64,000 bases of DNA, from positions 23,489 through 87,488 of the forward strand of contig BQKZ01001006.1 of NCBI GenBank assembly GCA_036244855.1. Reading direction: 5' to 3'. This DNA comes from Temnopleurus reevesii. Its lineage: Eukaryota; Echinodermata; Echinoidea; Temnopleuroida; Temnopleuridae. The translations under genes were made by a program, and so were the position numbers. Below the pieces are notes generated by a model. The model did no database searches and was not told where the DNA came from. It was given only the letters and a program-made list of their open reading frames with translations. Shown here in pieces: positions 12,901 to 27,900 of this stretch (the first letter of the stretch is position 1; every line of letters starts with the position of its first letter).

Positions 12901-15900
12901 CACAAAGACAGCATGCTACAGTTGTATGTGCACATACATTTTGGGGTAAGTGATTGATAATTACAACATGCTATTAAACTATATTTTTGATAGGCAGGAT
13001 TTTATTGTAAAAAAACATACTTTTTACTAAGTGCAAGAAATTAAGTCCTTACAATCAAATATTTCAAGCTTTTTTTTATTTATTTTTTTACTTCAATCAA
13101 ATATTTCCCTTGCTGAATGGTAATTAATTTCTACATGTCTTACATTGTATGCATGTGTATAATCTAAAATGATAATAATTATATAGGTTATGAATAGATG
13201 TAGATTAAGAATATCTTGACTGGCATATTAAATCATAAATATGGAGGGGTGTAGCACACATCAAATACTTCTAATATAAAAAGGCAAGAAGCTGGTAAAT
13301 TCCATAGAAATGATATAAAAACATCTATAACCTTTGTCTTTGCAAGAAGAATCTCTAGTTCATAACTTTCATATGACTGTGAAGGTAAAGAAGGTTATAC
13401 AAAAAAGAGAAAAATATGTAGACATCAAACGGAAAATCAATGCAAACTATGTTTACACACATTAGTTTTGTAAGCTGTCTGCTTTAGTGCCCATTAGAAT
13501 ACTTCATGTTGAGCACAATTAGGTAAGGCATTCATAACAGTGCTCCTTTTCATATTGAACATTAATTCGAAACCTACTTATAAACTATTGTTGTGAAAGT
13601 AGGTTTCGAATATGATGTTAATCATTTACGATATGCTGTAACTCATATCTCCAGAACACATCAACAATATAAAATTTTGCAATGATTTTAAACATACACC
13701 AAATTCCTACATCTATCAAAACTAGATTCAAAGCAATCCACCAATTCCTTACTCATCACATACTTTCTCCATCCTTATTCGCACATCCCTCTTTTTCACC
13801 CCTCTCTCCCAGTCTTTTTCACTTCTCTCTCCTCTCTCCATGAGAAAAGGAACATCTAAGCCAATCACGATCAACATATCAATTTCTTTATGATGCCCTT
13901 GAACCCCTAACATAAAGATTATCAATCAATTGAACGATCAATATCAATCGTAAGTAAGAAATCCTACACTAAAAATTTGCAATTGATCGCAAACTCTGTT
14001 TTATGTTACCGGCCCCTGGTCATTAAAAATCATCTCTAAGAAAAGAAAACGAGAACCAAAACTTCTACTTACCTTGAAGACATCCAGCTCCCTGACCAAC
14101 GGCTGGAGCTCCCTGCTGGTTGGTCTTGTATCGGTCAGTCTGGCCTCAACTTGGTTGACCCATTCCTGAAGGTTCTGAAGAGAGTCTACCTTATCTGCAC
14201 AGAGGCGGACGATGCGAAGATCCTCCAGGGCGTCAGCCAAGCGTCTGTTGAGATCATCGTAGCGCTTGTTGGTGACTTCAAGCTCCTTCTCAACTTCTGT
14301 GTCCTCTGCAATTTGCAACAAAAATATTGGAAAATAAGATATATTTGACCATGTGATAGTAGAACATTACCATATCATTACACACTGGAACACAGTGGAC
14401 CTATTGTGGCTATGACGATAATGTTCGAGTATGTCAACAGGGTCGGTTTGCATCACATCAATTGCATCTAATTTCTTACAGCAAAAGATTGATCCACATT
14501 GTAATGCATTTCACAGCTAGAGGTGAAAAATGGGCCCCTAATAAGATTTTCATCCTCAATTTAGGTAAGTTGGTACATTGTTAGATGCCACATCATACTA
14601 TTACCATAGTAATATACTGTCATACATATAGAAACTTCTATAATAATTATATATCCTGGCCTTTACACTTGTCCCTTTTTTAGGAGTTTTTAGGTTTCCA
14701 ATTTGTCTGAAGGGTTGAGCATATTTGAGACAACTAGTAGTGACTTATGGTGTCATCAACATTATCATTAGCATCATCGTATCATAACGATCATATCATC
14801 ATATCATCATTTCCACATCATCATCATCATCATCATCATCATGACCATCACCTTCATCAACATGAACATCAACATCATTACCATCAACACTATCATCATC
14901 ATCATCTGTGTAATCATCATCATCAGTTCTATCATCAACATCATCATCATCACCATGACAATCATCACCATCACAATCATCACCATCACAATCATCACCA
15001 TCACCATCATCATCACTATCATCATCATTTTCATCATCATCATCACCACCATCCTACTCCTCCTTCATCATCATCATCTTCATTCTTACCTTCTAAGAAT
15101 GATCTATCACCCTGGTCACTACCCTCTTCCCTCTTCGTCTTGGGCTTCTGTGGGGTCCATTCCGTCTTGAGGGTGGCGCCGATCTGCGACGACCAGTAGT
15201 GACGTCTGCTGTCCATCGGCTGCATAATGTCACGGATAAGGTTGTCGAGGGCAGATCCGACCTTGTTGATCTCAACGATCTTTGGATTATAGTCCTTGAT
15301 CTCTCGTTGTAGAGGCTGATTAAGAATGAATACACAAATAATTAAGTTTAGTCTGCATACTACAATTAAGTTCCCCCGAGATTAATTCACTATTTTTATG
15401 TTTAACCGTAGATGAAAATTGTGAGTGTGTGTTCATAAAAATGTGTCGAGGGCAATTTCTATTCACATGAGACAATAAAACACCAGTTGGAGATTACAAT
15501 GCTACAGAATAAGGATAAGGATTTGTATATGCAACCGATAATTCTCGATAATTCGCATATAGCTGATATCACCCGATATCACCTTGTGATATCAATATCA
15601 CGCACTTTGGCTTTGGCACGCTCACTTCCGGGATCCATCTTGATTTCACTGTATATTATCTACGAAATTTCAATCCATGTGTATTAATAATAATAATAAT
15701 AATAATAATCTTTGTTTTGTGTCGGAAGCCCAGCATTGGGCTGCTTCGCAAAAGAAACCCATATAACAAACGAATGCAGATATGAAAGAAAAATATATAA
15801 AACAATGCTTTTCTTCGCAAAAATCAATGAAAAAAAATGACACTACAAGCCGCTGACGAAGTTTACCGTAGAAAGCCTATAGACTTTTGAAAACGTGTGA

Positions 15901-18900
15901 ATGTTACCGGAAGTACCTGTGCCAAGAATCTGGGCCAAAATAATTAGTGTGCTGCAGGCGTTCAGATTCGGGGAGCTATATGCAATATGGAGAATTGAAA
16001 AGTAACTTCCTGGAACCTCCCCTTAGTAAAAACTAATCCACAAATAGCAATTTATATCCATCATATTTTCTACACTCAACCTTCATTTAATATCAATGAT
16101 GATAGTCAACTGGTCACATGATGATAAAAAGTTAAACATTCTGATTTTGAGGAGGCAATGATTCTAAGACGATTACCCTGCATTTTTTATAATGAGATTT
16201 GAAACTGATAAAACTTTGTCCATTAGAGAGAGGATATCACAAATAATCACCTTAAGATTTTGTATTTGGAGGTCAACAGCCTGAACGTCTTGTACTTCCA
16301 GGTCAAGTTTGTCCAGTTTAGCCTCCATGTTAGTCAGCCAGGAGTTGACATCGTTAGCACGGGAGTCATAGCGACGGGTCGCAACCTGGCGATCCTCCTG
16401 CTGCTGCACACTGTAAGGAAAAAAGTAAAGATAAATATAAGTAAGCAAAAACAAATTGTTTGGATGCCCTCCAAAGACAGACCCTCTAAAGGTGGCCCGA
16501 TCTGAACTTTTTTTTCATGCTTTGCTTTTAACTAAAATTTTAAAATATTCCAGTAAAATTAGATACAAACATGTGATATATAATCTGAAAAGATATCTTC
16601 AGATGTTCGTTGACTTTTCATCCCCTTGTAAATCTTAATTTGTGTTGGATAAATTGAAGAAAAAATTATTTAAAAAATGACTGTAACTTAAGAATTAAGT
16701 GGCTTAAAGTGTCTTACCGCTTAGCAACCACATCTTCCAGACTCGTCCAGTTCTGGTCCAGGTTTGTGAGGACAGCTGAGACGAAGGAGGTGTCCCCTGC
16801 CTTGGGGTGCCTGATAAGCTCCTCACCCAGAGCATGAACGGCCTGGCATTCTGGACGGTGGGCATCAACATCCTGGATGGTTTCCTAGAAACAATCAAAG
16901 GAAATTGTTCATACTCATCCTTTCTAGACTACATAATCATTTACAGAGAATAATTAGGTATCTTTATGCTTCAGTAACATGAACATATTGGTAATCGGAA
17001 CTGGGTATTCATGCACAAAATCCATGGATAAAACAGAATTGAATAGTCAATGGTTTATATGAAAATTCTTCAAATAAGGTAGTGGTTCACTGCACATGGT
17101 GAAGAATAGCTGGAAGGAGTTGATCAGTTGTATCAGGATGTGCAAACATAGAACACAGGTAGTACTAGTATGAAGTTTCAACTGCTGTACACTGCTAACC
17201 TCCATCAGACTATAACAAGAATAGAATTCTATAGCGAATATCAGAAGATGCTTGCATTTTTTTAAAAAACTTTTCAAACATACCTTGAGAGCTGCCTCCA
17301 CCTCGGGGATCTCCCTGTCGTTGAAGTCACTGGACTCCAGCTTCTCCAGGAGAGGCATCAACCAATCCTCCAGGTCATCCAGCTTCAGCTCCAACTCCAC
17401 TAAGTTCCCTGACAGACCCTGGAGATTCTCCCCATGCTCCTTCAGGGAGCCCGTCAGCTGGCCAAAGCGCGTGTCAAAGTCGTTCATCTTGTCCTTGTAG
17501 ATGGCGCGCTCCTCGGGGGCGAAGTTGCGCAGGGCCGAGTTGGTGGCGCGGAAGACGGACTCGATGGAGGGGCGGTGGTTTTCAATCTCCTTCTCAAGAA
17601 GCTATTTGGGAAGACATTAAGAATGGAATAAGATTGTTCATGTTAAACTAAGAAATAAAGAACAAAAGCTATATAACACTACAATAATAATGCACAAGCA
17701 CATTTGTTGTGTAGATTACAATCCCACTGCTGCCACCAATTTAACAAAGTAGTATGAATTGAGTTAACAGACGTGAATTTAGCACAGAGGTTGGGTTTTA
17801 ATTCTTTTTCTCTCATTCATCTTTTGTTATCATGGAATTGCCATATATCTCATACTCCTGGAAAATTTCAACAAATTACCCTTTCTTGACCATAATCACA
17901 TGAATGAAATATTCTACAACATTAAATTGAGTTATTTCAAATATATTTAACCAGATAATCAAGGGTTTAAATCCCATCCATAGAATCAATCTGCTTCTGC
18001 AAGAGGTAGTTACATAATGCAACCATGTGAAGGCATCTTATTGATGGCTGCATAATAATGACAACATCCGGATTATAATCACGACAGTTTGAGCCTTGTA
18101 AGGAAATATTCTATGAAAGTATTTGCTTTCATTACTCACCCTGTATTCTTGGAGGTTCTCCACTAGGGGCTCCTTCTTGACCACAATGACTGTTCCTTTC
18201 ATCATCCTCATCAGCGTCTTATCCTTATCATCTAGCCATCTTAGCAGTGCATCAAGGCTGTCTTGAACAGACTGGGAGTCGGCCAAGGCTTTGCGCAGCT
18301 CTCTCATTCTATCAGCAAGCTCTCCCTCAAGCTCGTGGTAACGTCTCACAACATCGCCTGAAAGAACAACAAAAATATAGAGAATGGCAAGGTTTATAAT
18401 GGGATGTTGCTAGAAAGCTGTAACTGATTGTAAACTTGAAATGCAAATCAATTGAAGATTTAAATGATCATTTCCAATCGTGCAAGGTCTGCAATTTTAA
18501 AAAAAGGAACGCATAAAACAGCCACTTCGATTGACACGCTCAAACACGGCTACACTTTCTTATATGAATCAGCAAGAGATTTGACGATTATCACAATCCC
18601 ACTGCTGCCACCAGTTAAAGAATAAGAATCAAACAAGAATACTATGACCTTTGACCTTACCTGTTGATTGATCGACCTCTTGTTTGGTCGCAGGTTGAAG
18701 TTCAACAAGGTCTTCGCCTGTTGACTTGACCCCATCGACATCACGTCCATGCAGCACCACATCATCATGGAGGGTCTACGAGGAAGGGGGAAAATGAATT
18801 TTTTAAAATAATTACCATGATCACAGAATGAATGTTCAATTACTATGTTTTATCAAAAGGCATGTTTCCCTGCTCTTAAATATTACTAAAGGATGTGCGA

Positions 18901-21900
18901 TTTTTTTTGGGGGGGGGAGGGGGTCACGGAAAGATTTAAAACTTTAACAAAGTTTCCATTACCTTGTTTGCATTATCAAAAAGCTGTTAGCAGCAAAATT
19001 TTGTGAAGTCCAAATACTTCCAACTGTTTATCTCTGCCAACACATAGCTAGCATCGGTGCATAGTGCAGTGTGGCAAGTACAATACACACTCAATTGAAT
19101 GTCCTATTTCCATTAAATTGGGTGCCGCAAGAATAATTTACTTAATGCATATTTTCTAACTCTGTTCAAAAGACCATTGGGGCAGGATTTTCTTAAATTT
19201 TCAATATAAAAACAAAAAAACAAACATATACGGTTCCAAGCTATGAATGCCCAGAGTTACATATTTGGTCTTTTACTTGATATGTCAGGCAGTTGTCTTT
19301 TTTAACAGTATGCAACCGCATACAAAAATTTTGATGTCAATGCCTCACCTTGAGTGTATCAATCTGTTTCTGGATGTTGATTGGTTCCGAAGCAATCGGT
19401 TCTTGGAGCAACTTATCCAAATTCTCCCTGGCATCATTCAACCAGCCATCAGTCGACGACAGATTGTTGTCATAGCGACGGTGACAGTCGACCAGATCGG
19501 AAAGCTCCGATGTAAGGTCATTGGTCTTGAGCTTCAAGGCATTGTAGCGGTCGTTGCTCTTGCCGAGATGATCACGGATGATATTCGTCTCTGGTTCCTC
19601 GCGGAAATTTGCATTGAAGTCTCGTGGAAGGGCAGACTTGCGATAGTCTCCAAGCTCTTCCCTGTAAACCTATAATTAGACGAGCAAAAGCAGAAACGTG
19701 AACTTAATTCAAATTTTGATTTACCAGAAATTTAAGAAATACTGAATAAAAATTTTACTATGACAGCCATTCATGATCTTCTATATATTCCCAGCCATTC
19801 AAAATTCTTCCCAAGTATTCTTGAATTTTCATTCAGAATCATGGTAAATTTGCAATTGATTTTTTAACCAAAGTTGTGACCAAAGTGAAGCACACAGCAC
19901 GTTATCTAAAACGTGCCAAAATAAAGGTAAGCTACATTGGTTTCATCAAGTGGTATAGCTTTTTATCAGCTGTATTTTAGCATTTCAATTAGGAATTGAT
20001 AATTACCTTTCCATTATCAAGGAACTTGTGTCCAGTCTTGGTAATATACTTCAGATCAGCACCCTGGCTCACCACCTCCTTCTCAAAGTTCTTCATCTCT
20101 GACAGGCTCTTCTCCAGCTCCGGCAACGTCTTGGGCACGGCCTTCCTCTTTGATTCAACCGTCCTCTCCGCGTTCACCAACCAATCATCAAACTCGCCGA
20201 TGTCAACGTCATAGCGGCCAATGTCTTCAAGGGCAGAGCCAAGTTTGGTGTTGCGGGTGTAGGACTGAACGACGGCATTGTCGAAGCGCGTCTTGAGGTC
20301 GTTGGCGGTGTTCTTGAGCTTGAAGCCATCTGCGTCCTTGATGCGGCTGCTCTGTTGGTCAACCAGCTGGGTGGCCGTGTGGACAGCCTCCATCACTGGC
20401 TGCTGGCGTTTGAGGATCTCTTCATGCAGTACCTGAGAAAGAAATTAAATAAGATGGCAGTGTTTAACTCCTTGCAGGGTTAACTTGCAGTTTCTCATAA
20501 CTGTACGCCTGTAATATATGAATGTTATTATTTCTGTTGCAAAATCATTATAATTTCTTGTTGAAAATGTGAAAATGCTATTGAAATGGAAAAATACATA
20601 AATCAAATCAAAATCAATTCATTACCTTGTGTTGTGAGGCTTGTTGGTTGAGTGGTTTGGTCTCCTCCTTGATCGGTTGTTCAGATCCGAGACGTCTCTC
20701 AATGTCTGATACCCAGTCAAGAAGTTTGACGTTTGCACCCAGGGCATCGTTGAACTGCTGCTTCACACGCATCTGTCAATTAGAATAACAATATTGGGAT
20801 AAGTTGACTATTGGAATCAGTTTCTCTGTACAAAGTTATTACTCATACTCAATTTATGCTAATTTCAGTGGGAAAAGTGTGATTTTTTTCTGTTTACAAT
20901 GTTGGCAATTTAAGAAACAAACAACTCTAGTACTCATCTTCATTAAAAAAAACTTCATAATAGGACAAAATTTATATATATGCATTGCTCCAATTTCGTT
21001 AAGATTTTCATTTATCTTTCTACTTATGCATCTAGTATATTTACAGAGCCCAGAACCCAAAGTTATTAAATCAATATACAAGCTGGAAGGGTTAATGATT
21101 TTGAAACAAACCTCTTCCGTCGCTTCCCACTCCAGCTTGTCAATATTTGACTTGGTTTCTGGGCCGATCTTTGCAGCCTTGTTCTCGACCGTATCGAAAT
21201 ACGTCCTCAGCTCATCAGTCTTTCGATGGAGTTCTTCCTTCTGCTCAGGCAGCAGACGGTCCGCATTCTCCCGTCCAAATTGTTCTCCAGTCACAATTGT
21301 CTCGAGGATGGCTGGCTTGTTGGTGTTGACATTGGCATTGAAGTCCTTCAGAAAACAAAATATAGTGAATATATTACTTAGATAGGTAAATAAAATTGCA
21401 TAATCATAATAAATGAGAAAAAGTTGTTTCGGTGGGTTCTACAAAATTACAATTTTTCATATTTACTGTCAATTCAATGCCACAGAATACAAGGCCTATG
21501 ATGCCATATTAGCTAGCCTTACAGCTAATCAATTATCCTTTGATTGATATGCGCAAGTATTGCGCCCTTTTTCTTTACCCCCATCTATACTTTCATACAA
21601 ACCTTGCCCCCCCCCCTCCATGAAAAAAATATGGCTTACAAATCACCCCTTTTCAGCATTTCGTCAACGCCATTCTACTTCTGTCCTTGGCAAGTGATAA
21701 ATGATTCACAGAAAAACAACCTTATTGTGCATTCCACCACAATTTCCCAGAATTCTTTACTTTTTGACGCATTGTTGTTTAACACTGACCCCTAAACCCC
21801 CCCCCCCCCCCCTTTTTTTCTTGGACGACCATTAATTGCATGTAGTAGCCCCAGCTACATGTATGGCGAGTTGGGAGCCAAATGCCTACCTTGAACTTAT

Positions 21901-24900
21901 CAAACTCCCTCTTCAGTTGTTCAAGATCTCTGCTGGTAGGCTTTAGCTTCATCAGCTTGCTGTCGGCCCTAGCGCACCAGTTGAGACGGTCGTTGACATC
22001 GCCAAGGCGATCGAGGAACAGACGGGCAAGGTCGACGTCATCCTGTCGGTCCTTGATTTTGATCTTGAGGCCATCATAGCGTCGGTTGAGATCACCGAGC
22101 TGACGTTTGATGTCACTCTCTTCTGGAAAGATATCAAGAAAAGAGGATATTTTTACCATCACTAAGAAAACATGACAAGCTTTGCAAATATTTCAAAATT
22201 ATTTGTACACCAGTAATTTGGAAAAGTTAAGTTAAGTTTATAAAGTTTATTTTTATACATTTGCAGTGGTTTTATTTTTGCAATTTTTCGGTCCTAGCCG
22301 CGCGAAAATTTCCACTCAGAACATGTATGATGCTGATTCATATGCATAAAAACACTCTCAAAACAAAATAGATGACATGGTAAAATGCCAAACTTTTCCC
22401 AAAACACTAAAAAGTCAAACTGGTCCCAAAACATGAAAGAATCTGCACAAAAAAATATTGGCTTATACATTACCTGTTGGCTCCTTGTGCGCGGTATGCT
22501 CAAGGGTATCTCTGATCTGTTGCTGAACTATCTGGTCTCCAGAGAGACCTGTACTCAGTTGCAGAGACTTGTAGTGAGGTGTGGTCTTGACAGGTGCTTC
22601 CAGCTCACGGAGGAGGGTGTCCAGATTGTTGCCGACCTTGTTGATCTCCTCCACGTTGGGCTTGTAAGCTGCAACTTCCACTTGGAAAGGCTGGAGAGGA
22701 GGAGATGATGAGATTTAACATTAAAAAATTATTCAAATGTCATCATTATCATTAACATCATTACCATCACCTTCAAAATCACCATCACAATCGCCATCAC
22801 CATCATCCTAAGCATCACCATCACCATCATCATGACCCCCATCATCCTCATCATCATCATTATCACCGTCATCATAATCATCCTACCTTAATCTCCTTCT
22901 CCTGCCGGGAGAGCATCCTTGAATCCATGGCGATGGGTTGGAGCTGACTTAGAGTCCTCTCCTTGGTGGTGATCCATGTGTTGGTGTCTCTGTAGCCGGT
23001 GTTGTATTTGTTGGTTGCTTGCTGCTTCTGGTTCAGTTGCTTCTTCCTGCAAAATTCCAAATAAGGAATTGACACTAAAGATCTGCTGGGTCATACTGCC
23101 ACCATTAAAATTATTCCTCATTAATATAATCATCACATTATTTATGCTGACACTATTATTATTCTTACCATGAACCATTATCATCATAATCTTTGTCATT
23201 ACATGTAATATCAAACCAGTCATCATCAAAATTAAGTATCATCTATGTACAGTAATCATCATTTGATTGATAACCCAAATTATCACCACTACCAGCACCA
23301 CCAACACCAGGATCATCATCACAATCATCACCACCACTAACACCACTATCATCATCATCATCATCACCATCATCTACACCATCAAAACCACAAACATCAT
23401 CACCACAACCACCAACAAAACCATCACCATCACCATAATCATCATTATAACCACCACCACGGCACCATCACCATCATTCAACGCCACTGTACCTCTACGA
23501 CCTCCATCTACATACCTGAGGTCTTTGAGATCCTGTAGATCTTTCCAGTTCTTATCCACATTGGCAAGTACAGCATTGACATAGCTGGTATCCTTTGCCT
23601 TGGTCTTATTAACAATCTCCTCACCAAGCTCATGAACTAGCTTGTACTGGGGTCTGTGGGCCTCGATCTGGGTGTTGATATCCTAAAAATGTGACCAAAG
23701 GCAATGAAAGTTTAATAATTGGCAAAAGTTGAAACTGGAAATTAAGGCAAATTAATATTTGAGTTAAAAGAATTCTGAGATTTGCCTATCTATGCAAAAT
23801 GCAAATACTTTCATCCACTTCAAATCAAAATCTTTGGTCAAACAAATCTATATTAGAACATTAGTTAAATGAAATAAGGGGTATAAATAATCTCTGAATG
23901 GCCAAGTCATAATCCATGTTTCTCCTTCTGTTGATACATACACAATCGGACTCACCTACATTTGCATATCTTCAATGAATTGTATTTTGACTGCTGTTAA
24001 CTGATATTAAGTCTTCAGATTATGAACTGATAAACTTCAGGTGATTCCTATTTTGGCCAAATGTTTAGAATAATGAACAATACATTAGTCAAATCAGTTA
24101 CATTTTATTCAATTTTATTCTCTATGATGTTACCCATTGCCCTTCATCTATTATTAGTATAACTTACATTGAGTTTCTTGCTGAGTTGGTTCATATCCAT
24201 CCTCATAAGATCTCTCGCCTCGAGCGTCTCTAATCCCGGGATCACAAAGTCCTCCAGGTGATCTACCTCCTTCTCGAAGTCGGCCAACTTTCGTCCCAGG
24301 AGCAGGAGCTCCTCGCCGTGCTTCTTGGTGACGTCACCAATGACACCGTATCTCTTCTGGATGCTGTCCACCTTGGATTGGATGTTGCGAGCCTCCTCGG
24401 GTTCGCTGTTGAGGAGGACCTCGTCAGCGGCCTTGACCACGGACTCGACTGCTGGATGGTGGGCGACGATGTCAGAGTCGATGACCTGAGAGATGCAAAC
24501 AATATAAGACAGAATATATTTGATGCTTTGATGCTACATGGCTTTGAATTTAAAATTTACTTTAAATTCAATTTCAATTTACATTCCACTGTCCAATAGG
24601 ACATTTAAGAACATTGAACATTTGGCATAACCCAAATATCTGTTTTGATCAATCATATGTGCAGAGGTATTCAATATTGTGAACTTTAGAAAGCACCAAG
24701 TTTTCATGACATTTTTTATGAAGTCTATCATATTATTTGTAAGTAGATGCATGGTTGGATTGGAATGGATCGCAAATGAGAAAGAATAGCAATTTTAAAG
24801 AGCTGAATTTTAAATTTGAATGAATTAGAAATAGAATAGACTATTATGGGGATCTAATTTAGAATTAGAATTTGAAATGAAATTTCAGCATTGACTCTGC

Positions 24901-27900
24901 ATATCAAAGGATTTTGAACTGGAATTGTTACAGGCACCATATTGGGAATTGAAACTGATATTGAACTAAAAGCATGAGCTGTGTTTTAATTCAAATTGGA
25001 CATCAGATTGTTTCCCTACCATCTGTTCCTCAATGTTCTGTAGCAGAGGCTCCTTCTTAGCGATGATGATGGTTCCTCTGTCCATCTTGGTGACATCTCT
25101 CTCAGCCTGGTCAAGCCAGCGTAGCAGGGCATCTAGCGATCCTTGAAGGCCTTGGGCGCTGGCTAGGGCAGCGTTGAGCTTGTTCAGGAGATCAGCAATG
25201 TGGGCAAGCAGAGCTTGATAGCGCTCTTGGCTGTCGTCTGCAAAATTGACAATGGTATTGTAATTGGACATTAGATTTTAATTAAGATTGACTTTTGATT
25301 TTGATTTTCAATTTTTGTGATTACAATTTCAATCTCATAATCATAATTCAAAAGAGGAATTTGGTTTTCGTTCAAAGGCATTTGGGGGATTTACAATATG
25401 ATATTTTTTTTATTTGGGGGGGGGGGAATATACTGCCACAGAAAGAATATAAGAATATTAAGCTGGCCAGGGCAGTGTTGTGCTTGTTTAGAAGCTCAGC
25501 GATATGGGCAAGCAGAGCCTGGTAGCGCTCTTGGCTGTCATCTGCAAGATTGACAACGTAATTGAGATTGGACATTAGATTTCAATTTGATTAATTTCTC
25601 ATTTTTATTTTGAAGTTTAATCCAAATTGGAAATCAGATTTCAATTTCAATTGCAAAATTCAAATTTAACCCATTGACTACTGGAACCTGAAATACCTGC
25701 AAAAAGTCTGTGGGAAATACAAAATTGAATTCATTAATAAATGGGTTCAAATTGGTATTCAATTAGAATTGAAAACTATCCTTTACATTTAGATTTTGAT
25801 TTGAGATTATGGACAAATTAAATTTAAAGCTTTGAATTCTTTGCTTAAATTCAAATTTCCATTCAAAATTTTAATTCAAATTTTCGTCACAGGTTGGCAA
25901 GTGCCCTCCATGTACTGTATGAAGGTTTTGAGCAGGTTAATACTGTAGGTATTCCGAGCATTCACCACATTATTTCAATCTATGCTCATATCATTATATG
26001 GGAAGGAGAAAAAAAACGTTGCCCTTTTTAATAAGTTACAATGTACACAAAATCCTATGGCAATTAAAATTAAGATATTATCAAACAATTTTACCAAATT
26101 GTATAACAAGTAAATGATTAAATGATATAAATTGTAATACCTGTGGTGGCATCAACATCAGGTTTGAGCTCTGGTTGAGCATCTACGAGCTCACTTCCAG
26201 TAGACTTCACTCTCTCGAGATCCCGGCCATGGGAAATCACATCATCATTGAAATCCTGTAAAAGATTAAAAGAGGAAAAACATTTTTTCGTGATTTGAGT
26301 TTTAAAGAGAATAAGAATGGTGCAATTTTGAGGTTTTGTAAGTTTTAAAGGACAAGGTGGGATTTTTGATAATTCAATGTTTTGACATTTTCGTAGTTAT
26401 ATATCTTTTTTTAATTTTTGAAACTCCAAAATATTAAAAAATTGAAGTATGGAGAATGGAAATTTCCACATTATCTATATGATATTTGAAAATTTGACAT
26501 TCAAATTTAAAGGTAAACATTTTTTAGAATTTCACATTTTCAAAAATAGAAAGCATTTGAACATTTGGAATGTTCATATTTTGAGATTTTGAAACTTTTA
26601 GATTTTGGAAAATGGACATTTAGACATTATTGAAATTCTACATTTTGGGGGATTATGTGATTTCTAAATTTTGACGTTTGAAATCTTTACCTTGACTCGA
26701 TCAATCTGCTTCATGATCGAAACCGGTTCAGTACCAACCGGCTCTCTCTCAAGCACACCCAGCTTCTTCTCTGCATCACCGCACCATCCATTAAACCCAT
26801 CCACGGCAGAGTTATACACCTCATGCTTGGCAACGAGGTCTCGCAGACGCTCCCCGAGTACGCTGGAGGAGGTCTTGAGGGTATCCATGCGGTCGTTGAT
26901 GGTGGAGATGCGGTTGCGCATCACCTCCGGCTGCGGCTTCTCCTGGAAGTTGCGGGTGAACGTGCGAGGAAGAACTGTGGTCCGGAAGTCGGCGAGGGTG
27001 TCGCGGTAGGCCTGTGAGAGATGATAAAAGAAGTGGATGGTGTGAGTACAGTTTTGTTGGGTGTTTTGAGTAGAGTTCTATTTGGTCTCTAGCTTGAGTT
27101 AGTGTTGGAATTTCAGTTTATTTGCTACCTTTATAATTTCATTATTCATTATCTTGCAAACATTTTACAGTCACAATAATAGAAATCAAAGCTATGCCTC
27201 TCTAAACGGGAAGGTACATGTACTTCATTAAAAGGAAATATAAATTGAATTTAATTTCTTTTAAACATTCCTGGAGAATTCATTACTAATATCATTGTAA
27301 TTGTATTTCAATTGGTTGTTTGCAATGAAGGTTCATTGGGAATTGTTTCTCTGTTTTCTTTAACCAGTTTGACAAATGAATTTTATGGTCTATTCATTAA
27401 TTGCATACTGAGCCGACATTAAACTATTCATGCAGTATTCAAAAGTAAAAAAAGAGCTTAAATGTCAGACAATTGCTTACATTTCACCACTTTCAAATAA
27501 TAAAACTGTCTTCCAATCATGCAGGCATGCAATACAGTAAACTTGCCAATGTCACATGGGGCATTTCTCTTTTAATTAATTATTGTGCTTAATCCCAAAT
27601 ATCTAAAAGCCATGGGTCCTTAAAGCCTGTAATATTCAACAATTTGGCAGTCAACAGTAAAAGCGGATATTTTAACATGCAAATTACATCACATCAATTT
27701 TATTATGAGACTTATTCAAATTCATGCATACAAGTATTTGTCAACCAACAGCAGTATTTAATTGGATTTTCTCTGATAATTACCATGTTTTAAAACCACG
27801 TCTATCAATTTAAATGAAAATCACACAATCAGGATACTGATGACTTCTTGTCTTTTTCATGTTATTTTCTAATTTTACCTTTTTCTTCTTTTTGATTTTG

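Larger units (their letters stand above)
9910..14072. other. Long intron G6/H6 (4.2 kb, contains gap)
   Basis: It contains a fold-back element (10657-10785), an ATT run (10886-10912), the 32-bp minisatellite with the assembly gap, a long stretch without recognisable features (11760-13550), a hairpin (13557-13622) and another fold-back element (13904-14016). No exon of any class is seen. Confidence 0.75.
6445..18775 (-). repeat. Unit 6 (U6) of the rod cassette, longest
   Basis: Twelve exons, 855 residues in 12.3 kb. The size comes mainly from the 4.2-kb G6/H6 intron, which holds the minisatellite and the assembly gap. J6 is split after residue 63 of 142, a different place from J2. The new intron holds copies of the J6b start. 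Confidence 0.88.
19349..26255 (-). repeat. Unit 5 (U5) of the rod cassette, most compact
   Basis: Eleven exons, 852 residues in 6.9 kb, the most compact complete unit. H5 has lost the class-typical DWL motif, and BC5 has Phe in place of the helix-A Trp. A partial copy of A5 lies in the intron upstream of it. (CAT)n tracts flank the E5 and D5 donors. Confidence 0.88.

Noticed and set aside
14747..15199. Long His-rich plus-strand frame
   Set aside because: It is a reading of the (CAT)n tract and then the antisense of exon F6; similar poly-His, poly-Ile and poly-Met frames at 4253-4824, 22888-23584, 37194-37548 and 57750-58232 have the same cause.
20804..21385. 193-residue plus-strand frame
   Set aside because: It overlaps exon H5 on the opposite strand and otherwise reads AT-rich intron.
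26290..26690. Possible ncRNA in the A/T-rich repeat between K4 and L5
   Set aside because: It is only degenerate ttttgaaatttt simple sequence; no promoter, fold or conserved word was seen.
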